Part shown: piece after piece, positions 9,260 through 17,904 of the stretch
Layout: each line of letters begins with the position of its first letter
Numbering within the stretch: position 1 is the stretch's first letter
Source: an uncultured Alphaproteobacteria bacterium
GTDB taxonomy: Bacteria > Pseudomonadota > Alphaproteobacteria > HIMB59 > GCA-002718135
Assembly (NCBI GenBank): GCA_902539825.1
Contig: CACBMH010000008.1
Location: forward strand, 1-39,666
Reading direction: 5' to 3'
Length of the DNA stretch: 39,666 nucleotides
Made by a program: the position numbers and the translations under genes
Notes under the pieces: generated by a model
Seen by the model: only the letters and a program-made list of their open reading frames with translations
Told to the model about the DNA's origin: nothing
Databases searched by the model: none

Positions 9260-9823
9260 ATGTTTATACAAACTGAACAAACTCCAAATCCACAAACATT
9301 AAAATTTCTACCTGGAAAGGTTGTAATGGATGATGGAACGGCCTTTTTCCAAAATATTGGTGAAGCAGCTGACTCACCATTTGCAAAACGCTTATTTGAT
9401 GTCGAGGGAGTTGAAGGAGTTTTTTTTGGAAGTGATTTTATTACCATTACTAAAAATCAATCTTTAGATTGGCAAGTTATGAAGCCGTTAATCTTAGGCT
9501 CAATAATGGATCATTATAATTCCGGAGATACAACAATTAATATTAGTAAAAAAGGTGAAGATAAATCTTTAGAGATTGATGAAAACGATACCGATATTGT
9601 AAAACAAATTAAAGAATTACTGGATACACGAGTAAGACCAGCTGTTGCTATGGATGGCGGTGATATTATTTATGATAGTTTTAAGGATGGTGTTGTATAT
9701 CTCCACATGCAAGGTGCTTGTTCAGGTTGTCCAAGTTCAACTGCTACTTTAAAAATGGGTATCGAAAATATGTTAAAACACTATGTGCCAGAGGTACAAG
9801 AAGTAAGGCCTATTGATGGATAG
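9260..9823 (+). CDS. Nfu-type iron-sulfur cluster carrier (NifU family)
   Basis: Proteins of this family carry and deliver Fe-S clusters to apoproteins. The N-terminal Nfu_N domain begins MFIQTEQTPNPQTLKFLPG, the family's standard start. I therefore choose ATG 9260 over the in-frame GTG at 9254. The C-terminal NifU domain (about residues 105-187) contains the cluster-binding CxxC in MQGACSGCPSSTATLKMG. It ends 8 bases into the next gene, taking that gene's start as ATG 9816. In many alphaproteobacteria the nfu gene directly precedes tsaB; here two envelope genes intervene. Possible names are nfuA or nfu1-like; I leave the symbol empty because naming varies. Confidence 0.95.
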   Translation: MFIQTEQTPNPQTLKFLPGKVVMDDGTAFFQNIGEAADSPFAKRLFDVEGVEGVFFGSDFITITKNQSLDWQVMKPLILGSIMDHYNSGDTTINISKKGEDKSLEIDENDTDIVKQIKELLDTRVRPAVAMDGGDIIYDSFKDGVVYLHMQGACSGCPSSTATLKMGIENMLKHYVPEVQEVRPIDG

Positions 9824-10796
9824 ACTGTATAATTTTTTTTGCTTTCCTCTATTACTTCTTGGATTAATTTTTATAAGCAATGGCTTTGTTGGCTTTGTAG
9901 AAAATAACACTGTCAATAATAAGAATAACATTCAAACCGCAAATCAAATAAACAAATTATATTCTGAAAAAGAAATTACACCATCTGATAAGGAAATTAC
10001 CCTTAAGGGCCCTCCTATTACAGAAATAGTGAACGAAAAATTAATTGTTAAAGTAAGAATAAAGCCTATTAATCCTATAATCACATCAAAAATTGAAGAA
10101 CAAATTAATCCTAGTTTGCAGGTAACATTATCAGATAAAGATTTTGATTATCTTGATTCAAATAAAAAAGAATTTGTAAAAACGGTTTTACCGATAATTA
10201 TTAATGAAAATCAAAATATTTTAATGATTAGAAGTTTCGTTAATGAGCTCAAAGGTAAGTTAGAAACTTTTAGAACTCTCAATAATAATGAAATAAGAAA
10301 ACTTAATGAAATTGCTCAAAAGTATAATATTAAGTATCAAAATATACACAAATTAGATTTAGTTGACGAAATACTTTCAAACGTTGATGTAATACCTAAT
10401 TCAATAGTATTAGCTCAAGCAGCAATTGAAAGCGGATGGGGTAAGTCTAGATTTGCAAAAGAATACAATGCACTTTTTGGGGAATACACTTATGATGACG
10501 CGGAAGGTGTTATCCCACTTGAAAGAGAAAATGGTGATACTCATCTAATCAAAGCATTTAGCTCATATAGTAACAGTGTTGAATCATATTTTGATAATAT
10601 TAACTCTCATTATGCATATGAAGATTTTCGTGATATCCGAAATATAATGAGAAAACGAAATAATTTTTCCAATGTTAACTTACTTGTTAATAAATTAAGC
10701 ACTTACGCAGAAGACGAAAATTATATTAAAACAATAAGACAAGTTATTAAAACTAATAACTTTGGTATCTTTGATCAAAAAACTATTTCTTATTAA
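9816..10796 (+). CDS. Bax-like N-acetylglucosaminidase (peptidoglycan hydrolase family), membrane anchored
   Basis: The C-terminal half matches the glucosaminidase fold of Bax/FlgJ-type enzymes, which cut the glycan strand of peptidoglycan. The key stretch is IVLAQAAIESGWGKSRF, whose Glu (about residue 205) is the expected catalytic acid, followed by AKEYNALFGEY. The N-terminus has one hydrophobic helix (about residues 8-28) acting as signal anchor or signal peptide. A low-complexity Asn/Ile/Lys-rich linker to about residue 105 follows. The start is ATG 9816; a TTG directly before it (9813) would add one residue. The gene overlaps nfu by 8 bases and ends flush against the stop codon of the convergent deacetylase gene, with no base between them. 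The substrate is inferred from the family. Confidence 0.82.
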   Translation: MDRLYNFFCFPLLLLGLIFISNGFVGFVENNTVNNKNNIQTANQINKLYSEKEITPSDKEITLKGPPITEIVNEKLIVKVRIKPINPIITSKIEEQINPSLQVTLSDKDFDYLDSNKKEFVKTVLPIIINENQNILMIRSFVNELKGKLETFRTLNNNEIRKLNEIAQKYNIKYQNIHKLDLVDEILSNVDVIPNSIVLAQAAIESGWGKSRFAKEYNALFGEYTYDDAEGVIPLERENGDTHLIKAFSSYSNSVESYFDNINSHYAYEDFRDIRNIMRKRNNFSNVNLLVNKLSTYAEDENYIKTIRQVIKTNNFGIFDQKTISY

Positions 10797-11825
10797 TTAA
10801 AAATAAAATTGGTGACCAAACCATCTCCAATTTCCTTCACCATCTTTAACTGTACAATTCATTCTAGATCTTCCAGGTGACAATTCTCGTGAAAGTCTTA
10901 TTTCAATTCTTTCATTAAATTTATAAATTTCTCTATCAACCTGACCTTTGCTATCAAATATAAAACAATCTAGAGATTTAACTTTTTTATCATCTAGAAG
11001 AGAGAAACCTATGAATGGTGGGTTTTGTTTAATAGTTGGATTTTGAGGTATAAAGTCATAAACTCCCAATCCTTTAGAAGAAGCAGCAAATCTTACTCTA
11101 TCTATTTCACCATACCTCTCATTCAATGAAAATCTTGGTAAATAATACATGTTAGAAGTTTCATTAATTATTCCGGAATGCTGTCCAAAAGCAACCTTAA
11201 ATTTAAATTCTTTTACTAATTCAATTATTTCATCTGTTGTCTCACCATAAGGAAATGCAAATAAAGTTGGTATCTCCCCAAGCTCTTTTAAGAAGATTCT
11301 ATTGGATGTTTCTATTTCATCTCTTACTTCTTCAATACTAATATCTGGCATGTGGGCATGTGTATGAGAGTGTGCACCAATTACTACTCCTTCTTCTTTC
11401 AGTTTTCTTATTTGATCCCAGTTAATATATTTTTTATTATTTGAAATCGTCCCTGTTGTTACAAATAAGGTAACTGGAATATTATTTTCTTTAAATAAAG
11501 GCCATCCAACTTCTAAAAAAGACTTATCAGCATCATCTACACTTATTCCAATAGTATTTGCTGGAAGATCACCATCATTAATAATTGTATCAATAATAAA
11601 ATCTAATGATTTAATAGTATATTTTTCTTTAGTTAATTCTTCAATATGACTATTAAGTTGGTCAATGGTCACACTTGTTGAGGGATATTTAGAAACTCCA
11701 AATTTATGATACATAAATACAGTTGCTGAGTTTTTTACTTCATTAGCAAAAGCACTACTTACTAATAAAAAAATTAAAGAAATACTTTTTAAAAATAGCA
11801 ATAGAATGTAGTTATGTAATTTCAT
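10797..11825 (-). CDS. Polysaccharide deacetylase family protein (NodB homology domain), secreted
   Basis: This 342-aa protein starts with a signal peptide (hydrophobic core LLLFLKSISLIFLLVSSAFA) and carries a NodB-type carbohydrate esterase domain. The metal-dependent motifs are visible: motif 1 as ISVDDAD (usual form TFDDG), motif 2 as HSHTH and motif 3 as FAFPYGE. Catalytic Asp and metal-binding Asp/His/His are retained, so it is probably active. The C-terminal 80 residues form a separate Lys/Phe-rich region I do not recognise. Members remove acetyl groups from cell-wall or surface polysaccharides; the substrate is unknown here. The gene is convergent with the glucosaminidase and divergent from tsaB, with no spacer on either side, so its promoter must lie inside tsaB. 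Confidence 0.85.
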   Translation of the reverse strand: MKLHNYILLLFLKSISLIFLLVSSAFANEVKNSATVFMYHKFGVSKYPSTSVTIDQLNSHIEELTKEKYTIKSLDFIIDTIINDGDLPANTIGISVDDADKSFLEVGWPLFKENNIPVTLFVTTGTISNNKKYINWDQIRKLKEEGVVIGAHSHTHAHMPDISIEEVRDEIETSNRIFLKELGEIPTLFAFPYGETTDEIIELVKEFKFKVAFGQHSGIINETSNMYYLPRFSLNERYGEIDRVRFAASSKGLGVYDFIPQNPTIKQNPPFIGFSLLDDKKVKSLDCFIFDSKGQVDREIYKFNERIEIRLSRELSPGRSRMNCTVKDGEGNWRWFGHQFYF

Positions 11826-12437
11826 ATGTTGTTATTTCTAGATATTATATCATCAATACCAGAATTTTGTGTAATTGATGACAACAAAATAATATTACAA
11901 CAGAAAATTACTAAATCTGAAACAGATAAGTTAAGTGATAATATAATACAATCCTATATAGAAATAGATAAACGATTAAATTTAACTAAAAATCTTAAAA
12001 AAATTTCTACAACAATTGGTCCTGGTTCTTACACAAGTTTAAGGGTTGGTTCAGCATTTATTTCTGGTCTTATGATTTCTCGTAATATTCCTTATTACCC
12101 ACTAACTATTGAGGATATCTTAAACTTTAACGCAATAAAACATTCCAAAAAAAATTTGGGAGTTTTTATAACCTCTTCTAATAATCAGAAATTTTTTTGT
12201 TTTAAAATTAAAGATAACAACATGAAATACTATAAAATTGAAAATAATAAATATTCAATTCCAAAAAATATCGATTTGATTCTTTTTAATAAAAGTAAAA
12301 TAAATGAAAAAAATGAATTAGAACAAATGAAGTTTTCTTTTTTTGAAGAATTTTACAACAATTACAATAATTTCACTTTTAAAAAAAATATTATTATTGA
12401 ACCAATATATATATCAAATAATCAATTACTAAATTGA
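11826..12437 (+). CDS. tsaB: TsaB, tRNA threonylcarbamoyladenosine (t6A37) biosynthesis scaffold protein
   Basis: TsaB partners TsaD and TsaE in making t6A at position 37 of ANN-decoding tRNAs. The sequence is a short ASKHA-fold protein (203 aa) that begins MLLFLDII and has the family hallmark IGPGSYTSLRVGSAFISGL (about residues 63-81). The C-terminal half is Asn/Lys-rich and poorly conserved, as is usual for TsaB in AT-rich genomes. The start codon directly abuts that of the divergent deacetylase gene (CATATG across 11823-11828). Its stop overlaps the TTG start of the rimI-like gene, matching the tsaB-rimI pairing common in bacteria. Confidence 0.88.
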   Translation: MLLFLDIISSIPEFCVIDDNKIILQQKITKSETDKLSDNIIQSYIEIDKRLNLTKNLKKISTTIGPGSYTSLRVGSAFISGLMISRNIPYYPLTIEDILNFNAIKHSKKNLGVFITSSNNQKFFCFKIKDNNMKYYKIENNKYSIPKNIDLILFNKSKINEKNELEQMKFSFFEEFYNNYNNFTFKKNIIIEPIYISNNQLLN

Positions 12438-12913
12438 ATAGAATTAGCTTAATAAATAAAGAACACTTATTATCAATAATCAATTTTATAAATGATAATG
12501 GTGATGAATTTAATTATTTTAAAAACATAGGATGGAATATAAAAAATATTGAAAGTCATTTTAGCAAAAATAATAATTACTCTCTTGGATATTTTAAGGA
12601 TAATAATCTTGTAGGAGTCTTAATTGGTGATACAATTAAAAATGATAAAGAATATGATTTAGAATTGCATATTTTATTTGTATCAAAACATCAAAGAAGA
12701 AAAAAAATTGCAACAAAATTATTAAATTATATTGAAACAAATAACCTCAATTTTTCAAAGATTTTCATTGAAGTTGCTGAAGATAATGAAGAAGCAATAA
12801 ATTTTTATCAAAAAAACAACTTTGTCTTTTTAAATTTTAGACATAACTATTATAGGTATAATGACAAAAATATTCATGCTAAATGCTTCGTAAAAAATAT
12901 CAATAATGAGTGA
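12434..12913 (+). CDS. rimI: GNAT-family N-acetyltransferase, RimI-like (ribosomal protein S18 alanine acetyltransferase)
   Basis: The position directly after tsaB and the GNAT fold suggest RimI, which acetylates the N-terminal alanine of ribosomal protein S18. The acetyl-CoA loop region is HILFVSKHQRRKKIATKLL. The usual Q/R-x-x-G-x-G/A loop is degenerate here (QRRKKIA), with Lys where Gly is typical. The C-terminal signature EVAEDNEEAINFYQKNNF is well kept. Start is TTG 12434, overlapping the tsaB stop as TTGA. It overlaps miaB by 8 bases. The fold is secure; the exact substrate is inferred from context. Confidence 0.8.
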   Translation: MNRISLINKEHLLSIINFINDNGDEFNYFKNIGWNIKNIESHFSKNNNYSLGYFKDNNLVGVLIGDTIKNDKEYDLELHILFVSKHQRRKKIATKLLNYIETNNLNFSKIFIEVAEDNEEAINFYQKNNFVFLNFRHNYYRYNDKNIHAKCFVKNINNE

Positions 12914-14207
12914 TAAATATATTTATATAAAGTCTTATGGCTGTCAGATGAATGTATATGATAGTAATCGTATTAAAGATTTGTTTTCAAATAAGGGATA
13001 TAAAATAACAAAAGATATTTCTAAAGCAGATTTAACTGTTTTAAATACTTGTCATATTAGAGAAAAGGCAGTTGAAAAAGTTTATTCTGATATTGGCAGA
13101 GTAAAAAAAATTAAAAACAAAAAACAAAATATGAAATTAGTAGTTGCTGGTTGTGTGGCTCAAGCTGAAGGTCTTGAAATAAAAAAAAGATCTCCCTCAG
13201 TCGATTATGTCGTTGGACCTCAATCTTATCACAAATTACCTGATATGATTGATAAAGTTGATGAAATTGAAAATAGTGAGTTTTTACAAAATGAAAAATT
13301 TAAAAACTTAATTTTCAATTCTTCGAATTTATCTTCTGAATTTATATCTATTCAAGAAGGGTGTGATAAGTTTTGTTCTTTTTGTGTAGTGCCATATACA
13401 AGAGGACCTGAATTTTCTAGACCAGTTGATGATATAGTAGAAGAAACAAAAAAATATGTATCAAATGGTATTAAAGAAATAATTTTGCTAGGTCAAAATG
13501 TTAATGCCTATCACGGTATTGCCTCTGATGGAAAATCAAAAGATCTAGCTTATTTGATTAATAAGATAGGTGAAATTGATGAAATTAAGAGGATTAGATA
13601 TATGACATCTCATCCTATAGATATGAAAGACTCTCTAATTGATGCCCATGCTGATAATACAAAACTAATGCCATTTCTTCATCTACCCATTCAATCTGGC
13701 TCAGATAAAATTTTAAAAAAAATGAATAGAAAACATACGGTCGATGATTATTTAAAAATTGTAGAAAAAATAAGAGATGTTCGTCCTGATATTGCGCTTT
13801 CTTCAGATTTTATTGTTGGCTTTCCAGAAGAGACAGATAAAGATTTTGAAGATACAATGAAATTTATTGAAAAGGTTAATTTTGTTATTGCCTATTCATT
13901 TATTTATAGTCCAAGACCAGGAACACCTGCTCAAAATAAAGATAATATTAGTATATTAGATAAAAAAGCACGTTTAAGTGCATTGCAATCTTTGCTTACG
14001 CAACAACAAATAAATTTTAATAAGTCATTCGTTAATAAAGGTATGGAAGTATTATTTGAAAAAATTGGAAGACACAAAGACCAATTTATAGGACGTACAA
14101 TTTATAACCAAAGTACATTTGTTAATTCTAAAAAAGATTTATTAAATCAAATTATGAATGTTAAAATTATAAACTCAACTAATTTTGCTCTTGAATGTCA
14201 GATATAG
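12906..14207 (+). CDS. miaB: tRNA-2-methylthio-N6-dimethylallyladenosine synthase MiaB
   Basis: MiaB adds a methylthio group to i6A37 of tRNAs using radical SAM chemistry. Three N-terminal cysteines (Cys13 in YGCQMN, Cys49 in NTCHIR, Cys83 in AGCVAQ) bind the auxiliary cluster. The radical-SAM CxxxCxxC is Cys153, 157 and 160 (EGCDKFCSFCVVPYTRG). The TRAM domain occupies the C-terminus (about 370-433). Length 433 aa is normal. It overlaps the rimI-like gene by 8 bases and phoH by 13. A fur-family regulator often sits between rimI and miaB in alphaproteobacteria; none is present. Confidence 0.97.
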   Translation: MSDKYIYIKSYGCQMNVYDSNRIKDLFSNKGYKITKDISKADLTVLNTCHIREKAVEKVYSDIGRVKKIKNKKQNMKLVVAGCVAQAEGLEIKKRSPSVDYVVGPQSYHKLPDMIDKVDEIENSEFLQNEKFKNLIFNSSNLSSEFISIQEGCDKFCSFCVVPYTRGPEFSRPVDDIVEETKKYVSNGIKEIILLGQNVNAYHGIASDGKSKDLAYLINKIGEIDEIKRIRYMTSHPIDMKDSLIDAHADNTKLMPFLHLPIQSGSDKILKKMNRKHTVDDYLKIVEKIRDVRPDIALSSDFIVGFPEETDKDFEDTMKFIEKVNFVIAYSFIYSPRPGTPAQNKDNISILDKKARLSALQSLLTQQQINFNKSFVNKGMEVLFEKIGRHKDQFIGRTIYNQSTFVNSKKDLLNQIMNVKIINSTNFALECQI

Positions 14208-15154
14208 TAAGTAAGAACGAAAATATAGAATTGGAATTAGATGATAATACAATTTTAAGTAATTTATTTGGAATTAATGACAGAAATTTATCTCTGATAG
14301 AGCAGATTAACCAAGTTAAAATTCAATATCGTGGAAATAAAATTAAAATTTCAGGAAATAAAAAATCAATTTTTGAAACCAAGAAAACTATTCTTAATTT
14401 ATTTAAAGAAGCACAAAATGGTGCTGAAATAGATGAGGATAGAATAAGAGATAATAAAAGCTTAATATCAATGAATATTAAAACAGATAAACAGATGGAT
14501 TTATTTATTCAAACTAAAAAAAGAAAAATTATACCAAGAACTGAAATACAAAATAAATATCTTCAATTACTAAATACTAAAAATATTACATTTGCTATTG
14601 GTCCTGCTGGAACAGGAAAGACTTATTTGGCTGTTGCTAAAGCAGTTTCAGCCCTTCAAGATGGTAAAGTAAATAAAATTATTTTATCCAGACCAGCCGT
14701 TGAAGCTGGTGAAAAGTTAGGTTTCCTCCCTGGAGATTTAAAAGAAAAAGTAGATCCTTTTTTGAGACCAATTTACGATGCTTTATATTCAATGTTACCT
14801 TATGAACAGGTAGAAAAAAAATTGCTTAACAACACAATAGAAATAGCACCTATTGCGTTTATGAGAGGAAGAACCCTTGAAGATTGTTTTATAATTTTAG
14901 ATGAAGCTCAAAATACAACAAAAACACAAATGAAGATGTTTCTAACAAGATTAGGTAAAAATAGTCAAATGGTAGTTGTAGGAGATATTACGCAAATCGA
15001 TCTTGTAAGTGAAAAAGATTCAGGACTTAAAGATGCATTAAAAAAGTTAAATAAAGTTGAAGATATAGGTTTTATTGAATTAACAGAAAAAGATGTTGTA
15101 CGACATGATTTAGTCAAAAAAATTATTAATGCATATGAAAAACATAAAAGTTGA
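14195..15154 (+). CDS. ybeZ: PhoH-like ATPase (YbeZ)
   Basis: This PhoH-family cytoplasmic ATPase is usually encoded next to ybeY and thought to work with it in rRNA processing. Walker A GPAGTGKT lies at residues 136-143 and Walker B CFIILDEAQNTT at about 229-240. The N-terminal 100 residues form the KH-like domain common in proteobacterial PhoH proteins. Length 319 aa is typical. The ATG at 14195 lies within the end of miaB, and the gene's last 20 bases overlap ybeY. Despite its family name it is not tied to the phosphate locus of this window by anything visible. Confidence 0.94.
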   Translation: MSDIVSKNENIELELDDNTILSNLFGINDRNLSLIEQINQVKIQYRGNKIKISGNKKSIFETKKTILNLFKEAQNGAEIDEDRIRDNKSLISMNIKTDKQMDLFIQTKKRKIIPRTEIQNKYLQLLNTKNITFAIGPAGTGKTYLAVAKAVSALQDGKVNKIILSRPAVEAGEKLGFLPGDLKEKVDPFLRPIYDALYSMLPYEQVEKKLLNNTIEIAPIAFMRGRTLEDCFIILDEAQNTTKTQMKMFLTRLGKNSQMVVVGDITQIDLVSEKDSGLKDALKKLNKVEDIGFIELTEKDVVRHDLVKKIINAYEKHKS

Positions 15155-15608
15155 TTTTTTTTCTGAATCAAAAAAATGGCCAAGGCGAATACCTAAAATT
15201 AAGACTATTACAAAAAAGACTATAAATAAGATGAGCTCTTATTTTAAAAGAGATCATAGTTTTGAACTAAATATTATTTTAACTGATAAATCAAAAATGA
15301 TAAAACTTAATAAAATCTATAAAAATAATCAATCAGATACAGATGTCCTTACTTTTATTACAAAGAACTCAAATAAAAATGTTGGAAAAATTTTATATTG
15401 TGATATTTTTTTCTCAATTGATACTATTGAAAAATTTATACTTAGGAATAAAATTAGCATATATGATCATTTTAACCATTTATTAATCCATAGTTTATTG
15501 CATATTAACGGATATGATCATAAAAAAAATCTAGATTTTAAAAAAATGAAAAAAGAGGAGATAAAAATTTTAGGATTATTTGGAATTAACGATCCTTACA
15601 CAATTTAA
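15135..15608 (+). CDS. ybeY: Endoribonuclease YbeY (rRNA maturation factor)
   Basis: YbeY is a zinc-dependent endoribonuclease needed for 16S rRNA 3' end maturation and ribosome quality control. The metal-binding motif HxxxHxxxxxH is intact in HSLLHINGYDH near the C-terminus. Two in-frame ATGs (15129 and 15135) are possible. I choose 15135, giving MKNIKVDFF, which resembles family starts. The 5' end overlaps phoH by 20 bases, and the stop shares one base with the next ATG (TAATG), so the phoH-ybeY-corC run is tightly coupled. Confidence 0.94.
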   Translation: MKNIKVDFFSESKKWPRRIPKIKTITKKTINKMSSYFKRDHSFELNIILTDKSKMIKLNKIYKNNQSDTDVLTFITKNSNKNVGKILYCDIFFSIDTIEKFILRNKISIYDHFNHLLIHSLLHINGYDHKKNLDFKKMKKEEIKILGLFGINDPYTI

Positions 15609-16456
15609 TGAATACAAATAACGCTGATAAATCATCGAGCTGGAAAAATTGGATAATTAAAAAATTATTATCCAATGATTCAACAAAAGAAGATATTTTA
15701 AATTTTATAGCTAATGATGAAGATAATAAAAATATTGACGATCTAAATGATAATAATGAAAAAAATCTAATTAAAAACATCGTAAATTTGAATGAAAAAA
15801 GTGTTGAAGATTTAATGATACCTAGGAGTGAAATAGTGGCCTTAGACCATGATAAATCTTACAACGAAATTTTAGAAGTTATTAAGGAAGAGGGACATTC
15901 TAGAATTCCTGTATTCAAAAAAAATATTGATAATGTAATTGGCTTTTTTCATATAAAAGATTTTATTAAATCATCACAGGATACATTTCAGATGAGTGAA
16001 ATAATAAGAGATGTATTATATGTTGCTCCAAAATCTCCAATCTTAGATTTACTGAAAACCATGAGATCATCTAGGATTCATATAGGGCTAGTTGTTGATG
16101 GAGTTGGAGGTGTTGATGGATTAGTAACGATAGAAGACTTAGTTGAAGAAATTATCGGTGAGATTGAAGATGAACATGACGCTGAAGATGATGAAGAATT
16201 AGTTTATAAAAAATCAGACAATTCAATAACTGTAGATGCTAGTTATAGAGTGGAAGATTTGGAAGAATTTTTTTCAATTAATATTCCAAGAAATGAAGAT
16301 GATGAAACCTCTTCTGTAGGCGGTCTTGTATATGAGAAAATAAATAGGATACCAAAAAATAATGAGGTAATTGATTTCAATGATGAACTTAGGATCAAGA
16401 TCGTTAAATCAAATAATAGAAAAATTGAAATTGTTGAAGTAAATAAAAATAATTGA
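15608..16456 (+). CDS. CBS-domain hemolysin-related protein, CorC/TlyC-like
   Basis: The 282-aa protein has a variable acidic N-terminus (to about residue 65) and a pair of CBS domains (about 70-190). A CorC_HlyC transporter-associated domain closes it (about 205-278, with SVGGLVYEKINRIP). The signature VEDLMIPRSEIVALD opens the first CBS domain. Family members bind adenine nucleotides and have been linked to Mg/Co efflux, but the biochemical role is not settled. In alphaproteobacteria this gene sits between ybeY and lnt, exactly as here. It overlaps ybeY by one base and lnt by four (TTGA). Confidence 0.92.
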   Translation: MNTNNADKSSSWKNWIIKKLLSNDSTKEDILNFIANDEDNKNIDDLNDNNEKNLIKNIVNLNEKSVEDLMIPRSEIVALDHDKSYNEILEVIKEEGHSRIPVFKKNIDNVIGFFHIKDFIKSSQDTFQMSEIIRDVLYVAPKSPILDLLKTMRSSRIHIGLVVDGVGGVDGLVTIEDLVEEIIGEIEDEHDAEDDEELVYKKSDNSITVDASYRVEDLEEFFSINIPRNEDDETSSVGGLVYEKINRIPKNNEVIDFNDELRIKIVKSNNRKIEIVEVNKNN

Positions 16457-17904
16457 GCATTTTAATTTATTTTATTTTAGGACTTTTAACCTCACTTTTA
16501 TTTCCTCCATATTTTTTTTTACCATTAGGTTTTATCATTTTTCCATTTCTTTGTTTTTTATTTTCTCTAAATAAAGAAAATTATAGTGATAAAAATATTT
16601 TTAATAAATCCTTAATATTTGGGTTTGGTTTTTTTATTAGTTATTTATTTTGGATTAAGAACCCCTTTTTTGTTTTTGAAGAAACTAAAAATTTTTTTCT
16701 GGTTTTTATATTACTGATAATATTCTTATCTGTAATTTTAGGTTTAATCTTTACAATAATTTTTAAATTAGGAAAAAAAATTCCAATAATCATTCTTATC
16801 CCACTAATGTTCACATCTAGTGAATATATAATATCAATATTTTTTTATGGATTTCCTTGGTTTACATTTTCGTTATTACTTTCTAGTAATGAATATTTAC
16901 TATTTTCACTAAAATTATTTGGAACATTATTTTCAAGTTATTTAATTATTCAGATTTTTTGCATACCTTATATTTTTTTAACAAAAGAAAACTTTAAACA
17001 AGAATTGAAATATCTTTCATTATTTATCACTTTGCCAATCATTACTTTAATGATTACAAATTTTAACGATGAAGAAGATAATTTTAAAATTAAAACAATT
17101 AATTTGGAAATTTTCCAATTAAATTTTAAAAATAATGACAAATTTTTAACTTCTGAGAAAAAACTTCAAAGAATAATCAAACATATCGATGAAAGTAATG
17201 CAGATTTGCTTATATTTGGAGAAAATAATTTTCCTTATCTTTTAGATGATCTTGAGCTAAATATCATAAAAGATTCTTTAAAAGAAAATCAAACATTAAT
17301 TATTGGAGCTACAAGATATGAAAATAATAAATATTACAATAGTTTACTAAATATCAATTTAGTAAATGTAACTTACTTTGATAAAAAAATTCTTGTCCCC
17401 TTTGGAGAGTTTCTACCTTTAAGAAATTCACTTACCTTTTTAGAAAGTATCGTTGGTCAAAATGATTATTCAAAAGGTAAAGTTGAAAGAATAATTAATC
17501 TATCTGATAATATAAGTTTTATTCCTGTGATTTGTTATGAAATTGTTTTTTATTGGAAGCTTTTAAATAAATTTAATAATACAGGTAATTTTATTGTAAA
17601 TATTACGAATGATTTTTGGTTTGGTGATTATCTCGGTCCTTATCAACATTTCTATCTTACTAAAATCAGAGCTGCAGAGTTTAATAAGCCAATTATTCGT
17701 GTTTCAAATAACGGTATATCTGCAGTGATAGATAATAATGGTGCTGTATTAAATAAAACTGAATTTAACAAAACTGAGAATTTTAAACACAAATTATTAT
17801 TCAAAGAAAATAATAATTTTGTATATCTTCATTCAATATTTAAAATTTATATCTTTATTATTTTTACACTAACTACTTTCTATTATTTAAGAAAAAATGA
17901 TTAG
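16453..17904 (+). CDS. lnt: Apolipoprotein N-acyltransferase Lnt
   Basis: Lnt adds the third acyl chain to the N-terminal cysteine of lipoproteins in the inner membrane. The N-terminal half (about 1-200) is a set of membrane helices; the second half is a nitrilase-type catalytic domain. The triad is visible as Glu257 (FGENNFP), Lys311 (DKKILVPFGEF) and Cys361 (PVICYEI). Length 483 aa is slightly short for the family. The start is TTG 16453 inside the corC-like stop (TTGA). The 3' end overlaps trmB by 8 bases. The encoded N-terminus is extremely Phe/Ile-rich, consistent with strong AT bias. Confidence 0.95.
   Translation: MSILIYFILGLLTSLLFPPYFFLPLGFIIFPFLCFLFSLNKENYSDKNIFNKSLIFGFGFFISYLFWIKNPFFVFEETKNFFLVFILLIIFLSVILGLIFTIIFKLGKKIPIIILIPLMFTSSEYIISIFFYGFPWFTFSLLLSSNEYLLFSLKLFGTLFSSYLIIQIFCIPYIFLTKENFKQELKYLSLFITLPIITLMITNFNDEEDNFKIKTINLEIFQLNFKNNDKFLTSEKKLQRIIKHIDESNADLLIFGENNFPYLLDDLELNIIKDSLKENQTLIIGATRYENNKYYNSLLNINLVNVTYFDKKILVPFGEFLPLRNSLTFLESIVGQNDYSKGKVERIINLSDNISFIPVICYEIVFYWKLLNKFNNTGNFIVNITNDFWFGDYLGPYQHFYLTKIRAAEFNKPIIRVSNNGISAVIDNNGAVLNKTEFNKTENFKHKLLFKENNNFVYLHSIFKIYIFIIFTLTTFYYLRKND

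Noticed and set aside
14195-15154. PhoH as a member of the phosphate regulon
   Set aside because: The name is historical; the gene lies in the miaB-ybeY run and no Pho-box-like repeat was seen nearby.
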